A DNA stretch of 64,000 bases from Branchipolynoe longqiensis. Its lineage: Eukaryota > Annelida > Polychaeta > Phyllodocida > Polynoidae. Under the pieces are notes generated by a model, which ran no database searches, was not told the origin of the DNA, and saw only the letters and a program-made list of their open reading frames with translations. This document shows positions 32,580 to 43,252 of this stretch, in pieces. The position numbers and the translations under genes were made by a program. The stretch covers positions 133,326,029 to 133,390,028 of the forward strand of contig CM059187.1 in the NCBI GenBank assembly GCA_030323885.1, read 5' to 3'. How positions within the stretch are numbered: the first letter of the stretch is position 1; the number at the start of each line of letters is the position of its first letter.

Positions 32580-32915
32580 CGTTGGTTGGTTGGTTGTTGG
32601 AGTTTGACGTCCTGACAACATCTAAGGTCATATCAGCACTGGTACTGACTGGTGACAGTGCACACGAATGGCGATTTGACAGTGCTGCCCCAAAGGGAAA
32701 TCAGGCTGCCAGCAACATGACCCAATATCCCAGTCAGTCACATTATCCTGAGACTGCTAGCCAGTCCTTGCCCTATCCAATTCATGCCGAGTGCCAGGCT
32801 AGGAAGTGACAAGTATACATTTTGTAAATCATTAGTTTGACTCGACTGTGAATAAAACTCCCGACCTTCTACACAGCAAGCCTCCGCTCTACAGATTCGA
32901 GAACTGAGTCCGGTG
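32580..32915 (-). mobile_element. S1 SINE, type A, full length
   Basis: Tail GGTTGGTTGGTTGTTGGAG, body, and degraded head (complement of CTACAGATTCGAGAACTG). Confidence 0.9.
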
Positions 32916-33109
32916 GTGCAGTGGGAGCTGGCGCAGTGACACGTGGTGCTGCAGTGTTACGGTGGTGCTGTGAGAGATGGTGGTGGCAGCCGTGGGAATT
33001 GCTACGGTCAGATAAATGTATCCGGGGTCGGTGAAGCTGGCTTGTGCCGTCGGCTGGGTGGGAGATGGTTTGCGTCGGCCTGGTCGACTATAACGTTGCT
33101 CTTCTTTGA

Positions 33110-33402
33110 AGATGTATACTGCCTATCATGGATAAGTCTGAATAGACTTGTTTTCCCCATTAGACAGTTTGTCGATAGAAAGTCTGAGCCTACATATTTA
33201 CCGACCCAAGGGATTTTTAACCTCTGTCACCACATAGACATGGTATGAGAGCAACTGGACTTTGAGACACTGTAAGTTTACACAGCGGTGGAAATCCAAA
33301 GTGGCAGAGGTGGGGGCACAGGGAATCGAACCACTGAGCTTCAGATTAGGAGTCCGACCTAGAAAAAAGTCAGACACTCTAACCACTCTGCCACAGAGAA
33401 CA
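33110..33402 (-). mobile_element. S2 SINE copy, inverted
   Basis: Complement of the copy at 21,636: CCACTCTGCCACAGAG head, GGAATCGAACCACTG B box, body words CCAAGGGATTTTTAACC and GACAGTTTGTCGATAG. Confidence 0.8.
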
Positions 33403-33619
33403 CCTCTTGTAACAAGGCTGGTCTTTATTTTGGTCCTGGTTTGATTTCTTTTTCTGTTGTTGCTTTTGGAGTGTGGTTTTTAGTGGGACATATTTTTGTA
33501 GATAATATTATTTTGAATGGTGGCACTTTACTTTTGCCCGGGTACTCAGTCGACCCATACCGGTTAGAGAATAGCTCGAAGTTGGCAGGAGCTACACAGT
33601 CGCGGTATTGATAGATAGT
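33403..33619. other. unique spacer
   Basis: No gene recognised. Confidence 0.4.
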
Positions 33620-33780
33620 GTTGTGTACCGTGTGAGTGTGGGTGAGTGGGTGGGTGGGTGTGGGTGGGTGTGGTGGGAAGGTGTGGGTGGGTTGATGATG
33701 AAGTGTTTATCTGCGGGGTGTGGATGTGGGGTTGTGTGTTGGTAGGTGTGTAGGTGGGTCGGTGGTGGGGTATTTATCTG
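33620..33780. repeat. GT-rich tract (GGGTGGGTGT)
   Basis: Short irregular GTGGGTGG repeats. Confidence 0.8.
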
Positions 33781-33879
33781 TGTCTGTTTGGGTAGATGGT
33801 CATTGCATCATGATTGGTGTTTGAGTAGGTGGTGTGTGAGTCAGGGATCTGGGGGGATCTGCCACATTGCTGCACGCCA

Positions 33880-34690
33880 ATCTCCCCCCTCCACACACAC
33901 CACACAACCCTTCCACCACACACAACCACATACCACCTCAACACATTCCACACTACGCCACACCACCAGCGCAAACCACATCAACCCACACCACGCACCA
34001 GACCCCACATCTAATCTCAACCGCCACAAAACACGCCACACCAACCCCACACCACCATATAACAAACTGCCCCACCCCATACCACCAAGCCCCCACCACA
34101 CCACACCATCATAAACCTCCCCAACACACCCATGCCATCACACACCACTCCAACACACCCACATCATTAACACCACCACATCATCGCATCACACCCACAC
34201 TAATCTAAGCCAACCTACACTATCCCACACAACCCACGTAACTCACAACACCCAACACCACAACCCCACATCACCTAACACACCACAACGTATCCCAAAG
34301 CAATCCAAACCACGGCACACTACCCCACCCCACCCCAACCCCACACCACGGCACACTACCCCACCCCACCCCCATCCCACACCACGGCACACTCACCACA
34401 CCACCCACATCACACCACAACCCCACTTCACCTCACACATCCCACACCACTCCAAAGAACCTCACACCAACGCACACAAACACACAGCACCTCACACCAA
34501 CGCAGGCCACCCCAATACCCCCACACCACCCCAAAACCACTACTACCCACACCACCCCTACCACCCACACCACCCCTCCCACTCACACCACCATTACCCC
34601 ACAGCGATACATGCTTCCTCTTATTACATACAACAAGCCTCCCCACACAGATACACAGACAAACAGACACACAGACACACAGACACACGC
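33880..34690. repeat. CA-rich degenerate repeat (CACCACACC)
   Basis: About 800 bp of CACCACAC/CCCCACC words, with longer phrases such as CCACGGCACACTACCCC repeated near 34,312, 34,346 and 34,381. No coding sequence. Confidence 0.88.
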
Positions 34691-34699
34691 CTTGTACCC

Positions 34700-34735
34700 A
34701 CCACGGGGCATGCGCACTACGTCAGCGGGGCGCCA
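34700..34735 (+). promoter_or_regulatory. NRF1-like plus CRE-like site
   Basis: GCATGCGCAC (34,708-34,717) directly followed by TACGTCAG (34,718-34,725). The combination resembles animal CpG promoters, but the flanks are low-complexity, and no exon is visible. Confidence 0.3.
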
Positions 34736-35140
34736 GTTCCTGACACCATGCACAACCAGCCTCAAAAGGCATGCAGTCAGTCAATCCATCAGCTGGCTAC
34801 CAGCGAATTCCACCCCCCCCCCTCCTCGTCATCCTACCCCCCCCCTCCCCCACTCCGCCCCGCCAACAAATCAACCTATAATCCACACCCACCCACCCAC
34901 CCATCCTATCAGTAGTTCATTGTGTACTGCGGGCCGGGACCCAGTGTGCACCGGTAATAAACCAATCATCTCTCGATACCACCCGGGTGCATTGTGGCTG
35001 GCGGGAGCGATGCCTCCAGGGTAAAAGCTCGGCTCATATTACTCAGCCATTTGAATTTGAACAATTTGAACGGTGGAAATCGCGAATAGTGATCGGTTTG
35101 AGCTGAGATAGTTGGGTTTTGTATCTGGTAGAACCTAGGT
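34736..35140. other. unique sequence with C-rich patches
   Basis: No gene recognised; an ACCAATCAT CCAAT-like word near 34,969. Confidence 0.35.
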
Positions 35141-35490
35141 TGAAGTGGCATAGTCCACTGAAAGCATCACATCTTCGTGATCCAAACATTCATCTAGATT
35201 TGTATCCAACTTATATACTGCCTGTGCCTGGTTCGCTGATTAAACATTGTGTTGGTGCATAGTGAAATTAATCTAAACTGTTACCGATGAAGTATATGGT
35301 GTCAGAAGGTTACAAAGGATGCCATCATTAATTTGGCTTCTTTCCATTTCAAAATATCTCTAGATTTATCCATGTATAATACAAGATACTTGCAACTGAT
35401 GTAAGGTCAATTATAGCAATCCACCTAATATATGTATCTAAAAAAATAGTGACAGAACTTAAAGATCATCGAGGTAGGCAACTTTAAACT
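35141..35490. mobile_element. MITE-2 copy
   Basis: Left GTGGCATAGTCCACTGAAAG, right complementary to AGTTGCCTACCTCGATGATC. Interior AATATCTCTAGATTTATCC and similar words match other copies. Confidence 0.65.
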
Positions 35491-36130
35491 CAAACCAAAT
35501 AACCTGGAATATCATGCAATTCTGTACAGGATTCAGTTTACTACTTCGTCTAGTTTCCAGACTTTAAAAAATCCAGCGGGCAGTCATACTCTACCCGATG
35601 AATTTTCTGGAAATGAGAAAATAAAATCAAACCTTATTCATTTTGAGTAGTATAAATTGAAATTAAAATGCATTAAAAGGATATATATATATATATATCA
35701 ATGGTTGTGTATTAAATCTTAACAATAAAAGTGACATAGAGTTGGTAAATCTGATTTTTTTTTTCCGGAATGGATAGTCATCATGCAGTGTAATGGAAAG
35801 AAATCATCACAGGGAATCTTTTATCAAACATTATTTAGGTATATCATTAATTGTTAAACATCCATTGACTTAAGCATGAAGCTTCTATGTATGTGTATAT
35901 ATATATAGCACTCCTAGCTAACCAGTTAGCTATGAGTGTTAAAACATTACCTGCGTTTACTTTTTCTCCAAAGTGATATTTATATTCATATGTGTGAATT
36001 AATTCATGCGAAAACAATACCATTTGGTTAAACCGCAATATATTCTTTTTTAAATGTCGATATATTGATAGCCTAGCCCGGAGCCTCCATTGACCAATTC
36101 CCTGGGGCCTGTTTTCACTTATTTTCCCGG
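35491..36130. other. AT-rich unique sequence
   Basis: Short (TA)n near 35,682-35,698 and 35,897-35,908. A minus-strand frame crosses it only because of the adjacent G-rich tract. Confidence 0.4.
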
Positions 36131-36169
36131 TGCTGTATGTGCTAGTGGGATATGGTAATGCATGTGGGA

Positions 36170-36870
36170 TTGAGGCAGTGGTTGTGTTGACAGGGGGTGG
36201 GGAGGAGGGTGGGGTGTGGGGTGTGGGTGGGGGAGGATGTGGGTGGGGGAAGGTGGACGTGAGCTGGAGGATGGGTTGGGGGGAGATGGAGAGGTGCGAG
36301 AGTGATGGGGATGGAGGGGTCAAGGGGGTGTGAAGGATGAGGGGAGGTATGGGAGAGAGGGGAGGGAGGGGAGGGAGGGGAGGGAGGGGAGGGAGGGGAG
36401 GGGATGGGGAGGGAGGGGGAAAGGGATGGGGATGGGGAGGGAGTGGGAGGGGATGGTAAGTAAGGGAGAAATGGATGTCGGGAGCAGGAGGTGGGATGGG
36501 GAGGCAGGGGAGAGGGACGGGGAGTGAGGGGGGAGGAGGAGGGACCGGAGAGGAAGGGAGAGCGAGGGGGAGGTGAGATGGGACCGGTAGAAAGGGGGAG
36601 GGTAGAGAAGGAAGAGGGTTGGGGGATAGGGAGGAAGGGAGGAGGAGGGGGCAGGAGGAGGGGTGGGGGATGTGGTGGAGGGATGGAAGGTTGGTTGAAA
36701 AGGAGGGGTGGAAGGGGTGGATGGGTAGGAGGAGAGATGCAAGGGGTGGAGGGGGAGGAGAGAGAAGAGGAGAGGTGTGGGGGAGGAGGACGAGAGGGGG
36801 ATGAAGTGGAGGGGGAGAGGAGAAGGGGTGGGGGTGTGGTGTAGGGGTGCGGGATGGGGAGGATGAGAGG
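36170..36870. repeat. G-rich tract with (GGAGGGGAGG)n
   Basis: About 700 bp of G/A-rich sequence. At 36,355-36,400 a regular GGGAGGGGAG array. Proline-rich minus-strand frames of 140-359 codons are artefacts. Confidence 0.93.
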
Positions 36871-37060
36871 GGGAGCCGTAGAGTGGTTAATGCGCCCATA
36901 CTGCCTCGGAAAGTACACGTATGCATTACACTGACCAGATTTAGATCCTAATCGCAAACAGGCTGCATACAGAACATGCATGTGACGTCAGTCTGCAAAC
37001 ATTCTGGCATGTATGATGGAAACAGCGGCTCTCAACCGACCGGCGTCGCTTGGGCCTCTC

Positions 37061-37399
37061 GACCAGACGGGATGGCCGAATGAGTTGAGCGTCCATTTCC
37101 CATTTTGGTAAATTGTGGGATTCGAACCGACGGGTAGGAACCCTGGTCGAGTCAAACCAATGACTTAACAAATTGATAGTTGTTGATATCTAGCCAGGTG
37201 CTCGGCATCATTATGATGGTTGGTTCAGTGTTAGGATAATATGAGTGAGTGGGATATCAGGTTATGGTGCTGGCGACCTGGTCTCCGAGTGGGGCAGCAC
37301 TATAAAAGTTCACATTTGTGTGTGTTGTCACAGGTTGGTAACCATCATGATATGGCCTTAGATGTTGCCAGGATGTAAAACTCCAGCAACCAACCAACA
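37061..37399 (+). mobile_element. S1 SINE, type B, full length
   Basis: GACCAGACGGGATGGCCGAA head, GGGATTCGAACCGACGGG B-box region followed by a degraded second box, body and tail. Confidence 0.93.
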
Positions 37400-37566
37400 T
37401 TTCGCCTCGTCAGTGCTGGGGATTGTTGTCCGTCTGGAATTGTGAGGTGCGATAAAGATTCTACTACAGCCTGCTGACAAGAATTGGTTTCTGTTGAATA
37501 TTGCAATTCTTGTAAATCCAATTTCAATTCTTGTAGCGTACATGATAGCGCTTATTGAGTGGCTCT

Positions 37567-37855
37567 AATGTGGAAGGTGGGGAGTTCGAATCCAAGCCAA
37601 ATCAAATGAATGACTTACAAAATGCATACATGCTGATACCTAGCCTGGTGCTTGGCATTAATAGAATATATGGAGGACTGGTTAGCTCAATGTCAGGAAA
37701 ATGTGAGTGAGTGGGAAATCAGGTCATGGTGTTGGCGGCCTGATTTCCCAATGGAACAGTACTATAAAGTCGCCATGAGTGTACACTGTCCCAAGTCAGT
37801 ACCTATCCTGATATGACTGTAGATGTTGCCAGGATGTAAAACTCCAACAAACAAC
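37567..37855 (+). mobile_element. S1 SINE, 5' truncated
   Basis: Starts within the head at TGTGGAAGGTGGGGAGTTCG; A box missing. Body and tail complete. Confidence 0.88.
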
Positions 37856-38186
37856 ATTATTAAGTTGCCACTGAGAATAGCTGACGTCGGTAGAAGAGTT
37901 GCTGTCCGACTGATTGACACAAGTGGTAGTTATCGTTACGTCAGGGCTGCTCTGCTGGTCATCAGTTATGTACACGAAGCAATGTGTCAGAACACAGTGG
38001 GTTGCCAGTCAGACTAGGTGACATATTGCAGTGCGCCCTGTAAAATAGAAAAGCCATGATACTTGATCAGTCTGTTCGAGATTGTGTACACTTAATTGTA
38101 ATTGCTCCCTAGAAAAATGGACATCTTCATACACTTTGTGAAATATCAGATTTACCAGAAAATGAATCTATTTGTTCTCTTTCCGT
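37856..38186. other. unique spacer
   Basis: No gene recognised. Confidence 0.4.
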
Positions 38187-38514
38187 TACCGGACGCGGTG
38201 GCCGAATCGGTAGAGCGCAGGCTCCCCGTGCTGAAGGTCGGTAGTTCGAATCCCAGCCGAGTCAAACTAATGCCTTATAAAATTGGTACTATTCCCAACC
38301 TAGGCTGGCGCTCAGAATTAATAGGATAGGACAAGGACTGGTTACCTCAGTGTCAGGATAATGGGAATCGGAGGGATATCGGGTCATGGGGCCGGAAGCC
38401 TGGTCTCTCAGTGATGCAGCACTATAAAGTCGACATGAGTGTGCGCTGTCACATGTCAGAACCCACCTGATATGACCTTGGAGATTCCGAAAACGTATCA
38501 CAATAACAAACAAA
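38187..38514 (+). mobile_element. S1 SINE, type A, full length
   Basis: One of the best-preserved type A heads: GACGCGGTGGCCGAATCGG then GTAGTTCGAATCCC. The tail is degraded (GAAAACGTATCACAATAAC). Confidence 0.93.
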
Positions 38515-38563
38515 TAAAACTCTTTCCCTTTATGCATTAAGAGCTGCCAGAAAATAGTCTTAA

Positions 38564-39248
38564 TGGCCCTGTCACACTACGACATAACGACGTGAACGTA
38601 GGGAGAACGTGAAATACGTTGAACTTCTCGGCGTAGTATGCAAATTTGGGCACAAGTTGAACGTGGATGCAGTGTAGTGGACGAGAGCGTAACGTCGGTA
38701 AAGCATAGTGATACCGTAATTCAATGAGAGAGGATAACATAATTATGCTCAGGGAATGTTATGTGCATTATTCCCTCGCCAGAACTACGTTGCTTTACGT
38801 TACATACGTCATGAGAACGTATGTTGAATGTAGATTCTCCTGACGTTCTCCTGACATTCTCCTGACGTTCTCCTGACGTTCTCCTGATGTTCCCATTACG
38901 CCACATGGGAATTTCCACCCGGTTTAATGTGGGTCAACGTAGTGGAACGTAGTTGAATGTAGTGAGCAGCATTGGAATAACGTCCGTTTAACGTCATTGA
39001 TGTTCACTGAACGTGAACAGAACGTACGGTGAACGTGAACCCTTACGTTCGATCTACGTTGACAGTTTTGAACATGTCCAAAACCTCGACGTAACTCGAC
39101 GTAACACAACGTCATGTGACGTAGCTCGACGTCATTCTAACGTCATTCTAACGTCATCATTACGTAACCCAACGTACGTCAACGTAATGACGAAAAATGA
39201 CCACATTAGGCTCACGTTGGCTCGTTACGTCATAGTGTGACAGGGGTA
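38564..39248 (-). mobile_element. MITE-1 copy 2, 685 bp
   Basis: TGGCCCTGTCACACTACG at the left, complement of TACCCCTGTCACACTATG at the right, TAA at 38,561-38,563 and 39,249-39,251. Contains a TTCTCCTGACG 11-bp tandem (38,833-38,888). By my count about 22 ACGT tetramers fall in 38,935-39,240. Confidence 0.9.
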
Positions 39249-39420
39249 TAACATAAATGGTAGATGCAGAAGTATAAGGAAATGAACCTATATCCCGGGT
39301 TTACCACTGTCCCGATTGCTTTGTGTTTGGCTATCTCAGCAGTGTCAGTGTGGTTATACACATTACACACTTACTATGCAGGCAATAACTATTGTGGTTA
39401 TTAAATCATATTATTCTAGT

Positions 39421-39565
39421 GTAGAAAGTCGGGAGTTTGAAAACCTAGCAGAGTCAAAGCAATGACTAACAACATTGATACGGTGCAATACATAGCCTGG
39501 AGCTTGGCATTACTAGGATAGGGTAAGCACTGGCTAGATCAGTATTAGGATAATATGACTGAGAG
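39421..39565 (+). mobile_element. S1 SINE fragment
   Basis: B-box part of the head (AGTCGGGAGTTTGAAAACC) to the GGATAATATGACTGAG block. Confidence 0.8.
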
Positions 39566-39670
39566 TTTTAGTTTTGCACACCTGAATAACTAATATAGGA
39601 AATAGTCTTATTGCATGCAACGAGGCATTTACTAAATGATATAATTTACTGTCCACCTAAATTCCGATCT

Positions 39671-39752
39671 TGCGGGATGACCAGTGCCTAGACGCTGACA
39701 AAATAGGTGTTCAGATGAATAACATATTTCCCCAAAAATAAAAATAAAGAGG
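39671..39752 (+). repeat. P repeat copy
   Basis: GGGATGACCAGTGCCTAGAC, GCTGACAAAAT, TTCAGATGAATAACAT and an A-rich end. Confidence 0.65.
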
Positions 39753-39820
39753 AAATGTTGGTATAAAATATATTTGGTCAAAAGCCCCCAGAAACAAACC
39801 CACCATATCTATATTCAGGG

Positions 39821-40411
39821 TGTAAAGACTAGGTCTCCATAAGTAAAGTTGAATGCTTCCTCCAACTAATAGATTTACCACTCGTCATGGTCACCAGTAT
39901 GTAAAGTCTACTGCTCGAATCTGTGGTTGTGTAGGCAGGCTATAGTGAAATCAATACAGACAAAGAGAAAGGAAGAGTATAAAGTGTGAAAGAAGGGAGA
40001 GAGTCAAGCCCTCTGGTTTATTATTTATATGGTACATGGATTCAGTATAGAGTATCACCCCACCCCATTCTCCCAATGAGAAACAAGCATTCTTAGCTCT
40101 ACCAATAGGGATCCAGCATTCTTGGTCCCCATGGTTACCAGTGATCTGCCCACCACCACCAAGCTGTGTGCCTCCCCTGGCCACCACCTGCCTTGAGCCT
40201 GAGTGTGGTGATCCTGACTAGCAGAGGGGGGAGGGGTAGGCTCTGAGTGCCCCTTACACACAGTCCTGCCATCACCACTATGTCTATTTACATCTCAATC
40301 AGGCACCACCAGCACTTACATATGCACATACATGCACCTGGTCACATATACCCGATCCATAATAGAACATTTGCATTCCCCCACCAATGCCGTAAATCGG
40401 AATATTTTACA
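39821..40411 (-). mobile_element. LTR-A element, internally deleted
   Basis: On minus: an LTR of about 512 bp (40,411 to 39,900) beginning TGTAAAATATTCCG and ending GACTTTACA; then TACTGGTGACCATGACGAG, a primer-binding-site-like leader; then 30 bp matching only the end of the LTR (39,850-39,821, ending TAGTCTTTACA). AGGG at 39,817-39,820 and 40,412-40,415 is a 4-bp target duplication. TATA-like TATAAATAATAAACC lies within the LTR. No gag or pol remains. Confidence 0.8.
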
Positions 40412-40700
40412 AGGGGATACACATTCCTTGCTAACTCACCCATACAGCAAGACACGCTTTCCCTGACGGTTGCCATGCCACCTCCAGCCTGTCGGTTTAC
40501 CCGGCCGGCGACTGCCGTACCCTTAACGCATGATGAATGTCTGGCTGGGTGAGAGGCAGTACTGCACAGCCATCACTCTCTACAACACGGGGCTGAGGCT
40601 ATCGCTCTACAGCGCCGGCGCCCCCTACTGGCCACTCCGGCCTCAAACCGCCCACTGCTGTCCGGCGCAATGATGGACGACGCTTCTAATTTTAACTTAT
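40412..40700. other. unique CpG-containing sequence
   Basis: Non-repetitive; includes the CTCF-like site below. No gene recognised. Confidence 0.4.
40618..40631 (-). promoter_or_regulatory. CTCF-like core site
   Basis: The minus strand reads CCAGTAGGGGGCGC, which fits every position of the established CTCF core CCASYAGRKGGCRS. CTCF binds this motif in many bilaterians. Occupancy cannot be judged from sequence. Confidence 0.45.
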
Positions 40701-40704
40701 TCAT

Positions 40705-40740
40705 GGTTACATTCATGGTTACATTCATGGTTATATTCAC
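40705..40740. repeat. short tandem of ATTCATGGTTAC
   Basis: Three near-identical 12-bp units. Confidence 0.85.
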
Positions 40741-40934
40741 TTAAAGTTCAATAATCCAATGTTGTTTTGGGTGGGTTTCTTTGTTTGCTTTTGTAGCTGG
40801 AGATAGCTATAATCTGTTGAGTGTTTTTAATCAATATATTGGGTTGATCATTATAATGTACTTTAAGGTCAGTTCAAAATAACTATTTAGTTTAAGGCTT
40901 AGCATTTTTGTTCTTTTTATATCCAAAGGTATTT

Positions 40935-41226
40935 GAACAAGGAGAACATGTCAAGTTTATTTGTATTGAAAAGATGTCAAATTTATTTGGAGTGAAAATA
41001 TGTCAAATTTATTTGGAGTGAAAACAAATCAAATGTATTTGTTGTGTAACCATGTCAAGTTTATTTCTAGTGAAACCATGTCAAAGGTATTTGTAGTGAA
41101 AACATGTCAAATGTATCTGTAGTGAAACCATGTCGAATTTATTTATAGTGAAACCAAGTCTAATTTATTTGTATTGAAAACATGTAAAATATATTAGTAG
41201 TGAAACCATGCCAAATTTATTTGTAA
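40935..41226. repeat. 26-bp minisatellite, left part
   Basis: Units of CATGTCAAATTTATTTGTAG plus TGAAAA. The array continues at 42,504-42,745 on the far side of LINE-B. Confidence 0.9.
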
Positions 41227-42503
41227 GGATTGATTGATTGATTGGTGGTTGCTTTGCGCCATGTCGGCAGCATAGGCCATATTCACGGCGAGAAATGTTT
41301 GTTTTTTGTTCAAACCATCGCTTTTACATGTAAAAGCAGACAATCAATTATGTGCCAATAGACACTCATTAAATTAGAAAGCTCACAATCATATATTTGT
41401 GGTCAAGGGAAACAAATTCCCATAGAAAAAGAAAAGTTTTATTAATAATTGATAGAATCTATTTAGTAAACTATATGAGGTGGTACAGTCCAGCTGCCCT
41501 CAAAAAGGCTAAAATGTTTTCCTGTTTTACCTTAGTAAAAAGGTCATGCATACTGTCTGCAGTGTAGAACTGTTGGCGCAGGGCCAACAAATCAACGCAA
41601 CTTAGTCAAATGTGTTTGAGTGTCAGCGGGGACTGACACCCAATACATTCAGGGGGAGGTTCCCCCTTGAGCAGAAAAGCATGTGTAAGCCACGAGTGGC
41701 CAATACGGCAGCGGCTAAGGACCACTTGGTTCCGCCGACCTCTCGCATGAGTCTGTGGTGGCTTTCCCACAGATGGTTCAATTTCTTTAAGTTTATTAAT
41801 GGTTTCATCCCACTCATGTTGCCATTTGGATTTTATGTGGGTGGCTATTAGTGGTTTCAGATCAGAGTGAGGGATCAGACATGGTTCAAGATCACAGTTC
41901 AGGGCCTTCTTCGCAGCCTGATCAGCTCGTTCGTTTCCTTGTATGCTGGCATGGCCAGGCACCCAGCACAGGTGGATGTCATACCCATCCGTTGTCAGTT
42001 GGTTCATTTTATAAATGACCGTTGCTAGAATAGGGTGATTCGTTTTCAGTCCAGCAACAGCCAGGAGGCAAGAGAACGAATCACTGTATATAACATAGTT
42101 AGTGTGGTTGGATACCTCAATACACTCCAAAGCGAGAAGGAGTGCTCGGGCTTCTGCAGTGAAAATTGAGCTCTGATCGGGCAAACGTACACCAAATCTT
42201 TCCCGTTGGCAGACTGCCGCAGCAGCTACCCGGCTTTGGTCTTTCGAACCATCAGTGTATATGGAGAGGTGGTCTGCAAACTGGCCTTGAATCTCTGCAT
42301 GCAGTCCTTGGTACTCGAGTGGATGTGTCCCAGACTTCCTCAGTTCCGTGAGTCGGAGGATAACCGATGGCTTTCTCAACGACCACGGGGGATGTTCTGG
42401 GACTTTGGCATCCTCCAACACCTCCAAATCCATGCCCAAGGCCTCCAAATGAGGTTTCATTTGGAGCCTCAGTGGCCGGATGTAATTCGGCCTGGTTTCA
42501 TAC
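41227..42503 (-). mobile_element. LINE-B, 5'-truncated insertion in minisatellite
   Basis: About 1.28 kb. The 3' end on minus is GGCGCAAAGCAACCACCAAT followed by ATCA repeats. TATTTGTAA flanks both sides (41,218-41,226 and 42,504-42,512), a candidate 9-bp target duplication, although the target is itself a repeat containing TATTTGTA. Confidence 0.85.
41471..42460 (-). pseudogene. LINE-B polyprotein C-terminus: RNase H and zinc-binding end
   Basis: The open minus frame (284 codons from 42,460) contains a complete type I RNase H core: YTDGSK (Asp70), TAEARALLLALE (Glu103), YSDSFSCLL (Asp127) and NERADQAAK (Asp180), the four acidic catalytic residues, plus WVPGH. It removes RNA from the RNA/DNA hybrid during element copying. 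This domain after the reverse transcriptase is typical of I-like LINE clades. The end has CIGC...H, part of a Cys/His zinc-binding motif. A TGA at 41,606-41,608 interrupts it; the same frame then continues for 44 more codons (LSCVDLLALRQQF to AAGLYHLI) to TAG at 41,471. Reverse transcriptase and endonuclease are missing through 5' truncation. Confidence 0.9.
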
Positions 42504-42745
42504 TATTTGTAATGAAAACATATCAACTATATTTGTAGTGAAAACATGTCAAATATATGTATAAAGTGTGAAAACATGTCAAATATATTTGGAGCGAAAC
42601 CATGCCAAATTTCTGTGTAGTGAAAACAGGTGAACTATATTTGTAATGAAAACATGTATAATATATTTGTAGTGAAAACATGTTTAATATATTTGTAGTG
42701 AAAAGATCTCAAGTCTATTCATAGTGAAAACATGAGAAATGTATG
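42504..42745. repeat. 26-bp minisatellite, right part
   Basis: Same unit as 40,935-41,226, with ATATTTGTAGTGAAAACATG variants. Confidence 0.88.
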
Positions 42746-43200
42746 TGTGGTGCGCACATTCAAATTCTGGATATATCCCTTATCTACCTGTTAAAAGCAT
42801 TGCAGAATAATACGTGGACACCGAGCGACAATAAATATCTAATTAGTGCATTGATATCTAAGTTTAATGTAATCTAGGTCAATGTTTTGGTGTAGAAAAA
42901 AAGAATATTTTCATCGGATCATACATATATTAACATATTTAACACTCATCTGAGTATAGCAACACAAATACATGATGTTAAACTGGGCTTTATCGCAAAA
43001 TGAGTACACAACATAGTAATCGTTCTAGTGAAGCCAGAATGCAGCAATTCTTTTCAAAGTTGACTGGGACTGTCTGCTTAGTTTTCTAACGCGTCTAGAA
43101 TTGTATACTTAATTTTCTAACGCGTGTTTCTTAGTGAAGCGCGGCCATGATTTTCTCGTGACGTCAACCCTCGGAACCAGCTGCTCGCAATGTGACCCCT
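42746..43200. other. unique AT-rich sequence with MCB- and CRE-like sites
   Basis: TTTCTAACGCGT occurs twice (about 43,083 and 43,113), and TGACGTCA lies at 43,159-43,166. No gene recognised. Confidence 0.35.
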
Positions 43201-43233
43201 CTCCTTACCCTATTATACACACACACTCCTCTG

Positions 43234-43252
43234 CCCCCCCCCCCCCCCCCCC
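43234..43252. repeat. C19 homopolymer
   Basis: Uninterrupted run of 19 C. Confidence 0.9.

Larger units (their letters stand above)
30324..32915. repeat. large imperfect inverted repeat
   Basis: 30,648-31,300 pairs with the reverse complement of about 31,960-32,575. Matching blocks include CAGGCAAGTTCTAC, TTAATATTTCATGACTTACC and AGTCACACTACA, roughly 80% identical by eye. S1 SINEs sit at both outer ends, tails facing inward, extending the arms to about 0.95 kb. The spacer (31,300-31,920) holds SINE fragments. Confidence 0.75.

Noticed and set aside
35847..36981. Proline/serine-rich minus frames up to 359 codons
   Set aside because: Derived from the G-rich tract at 36,170-36,870.
38187..38270. 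True tRNA gene
   Set aside because: The tRNA-like sequence is the SINE head: it continues into the S1 body, cannot form a proper acceptor stem, and is repeated many times.
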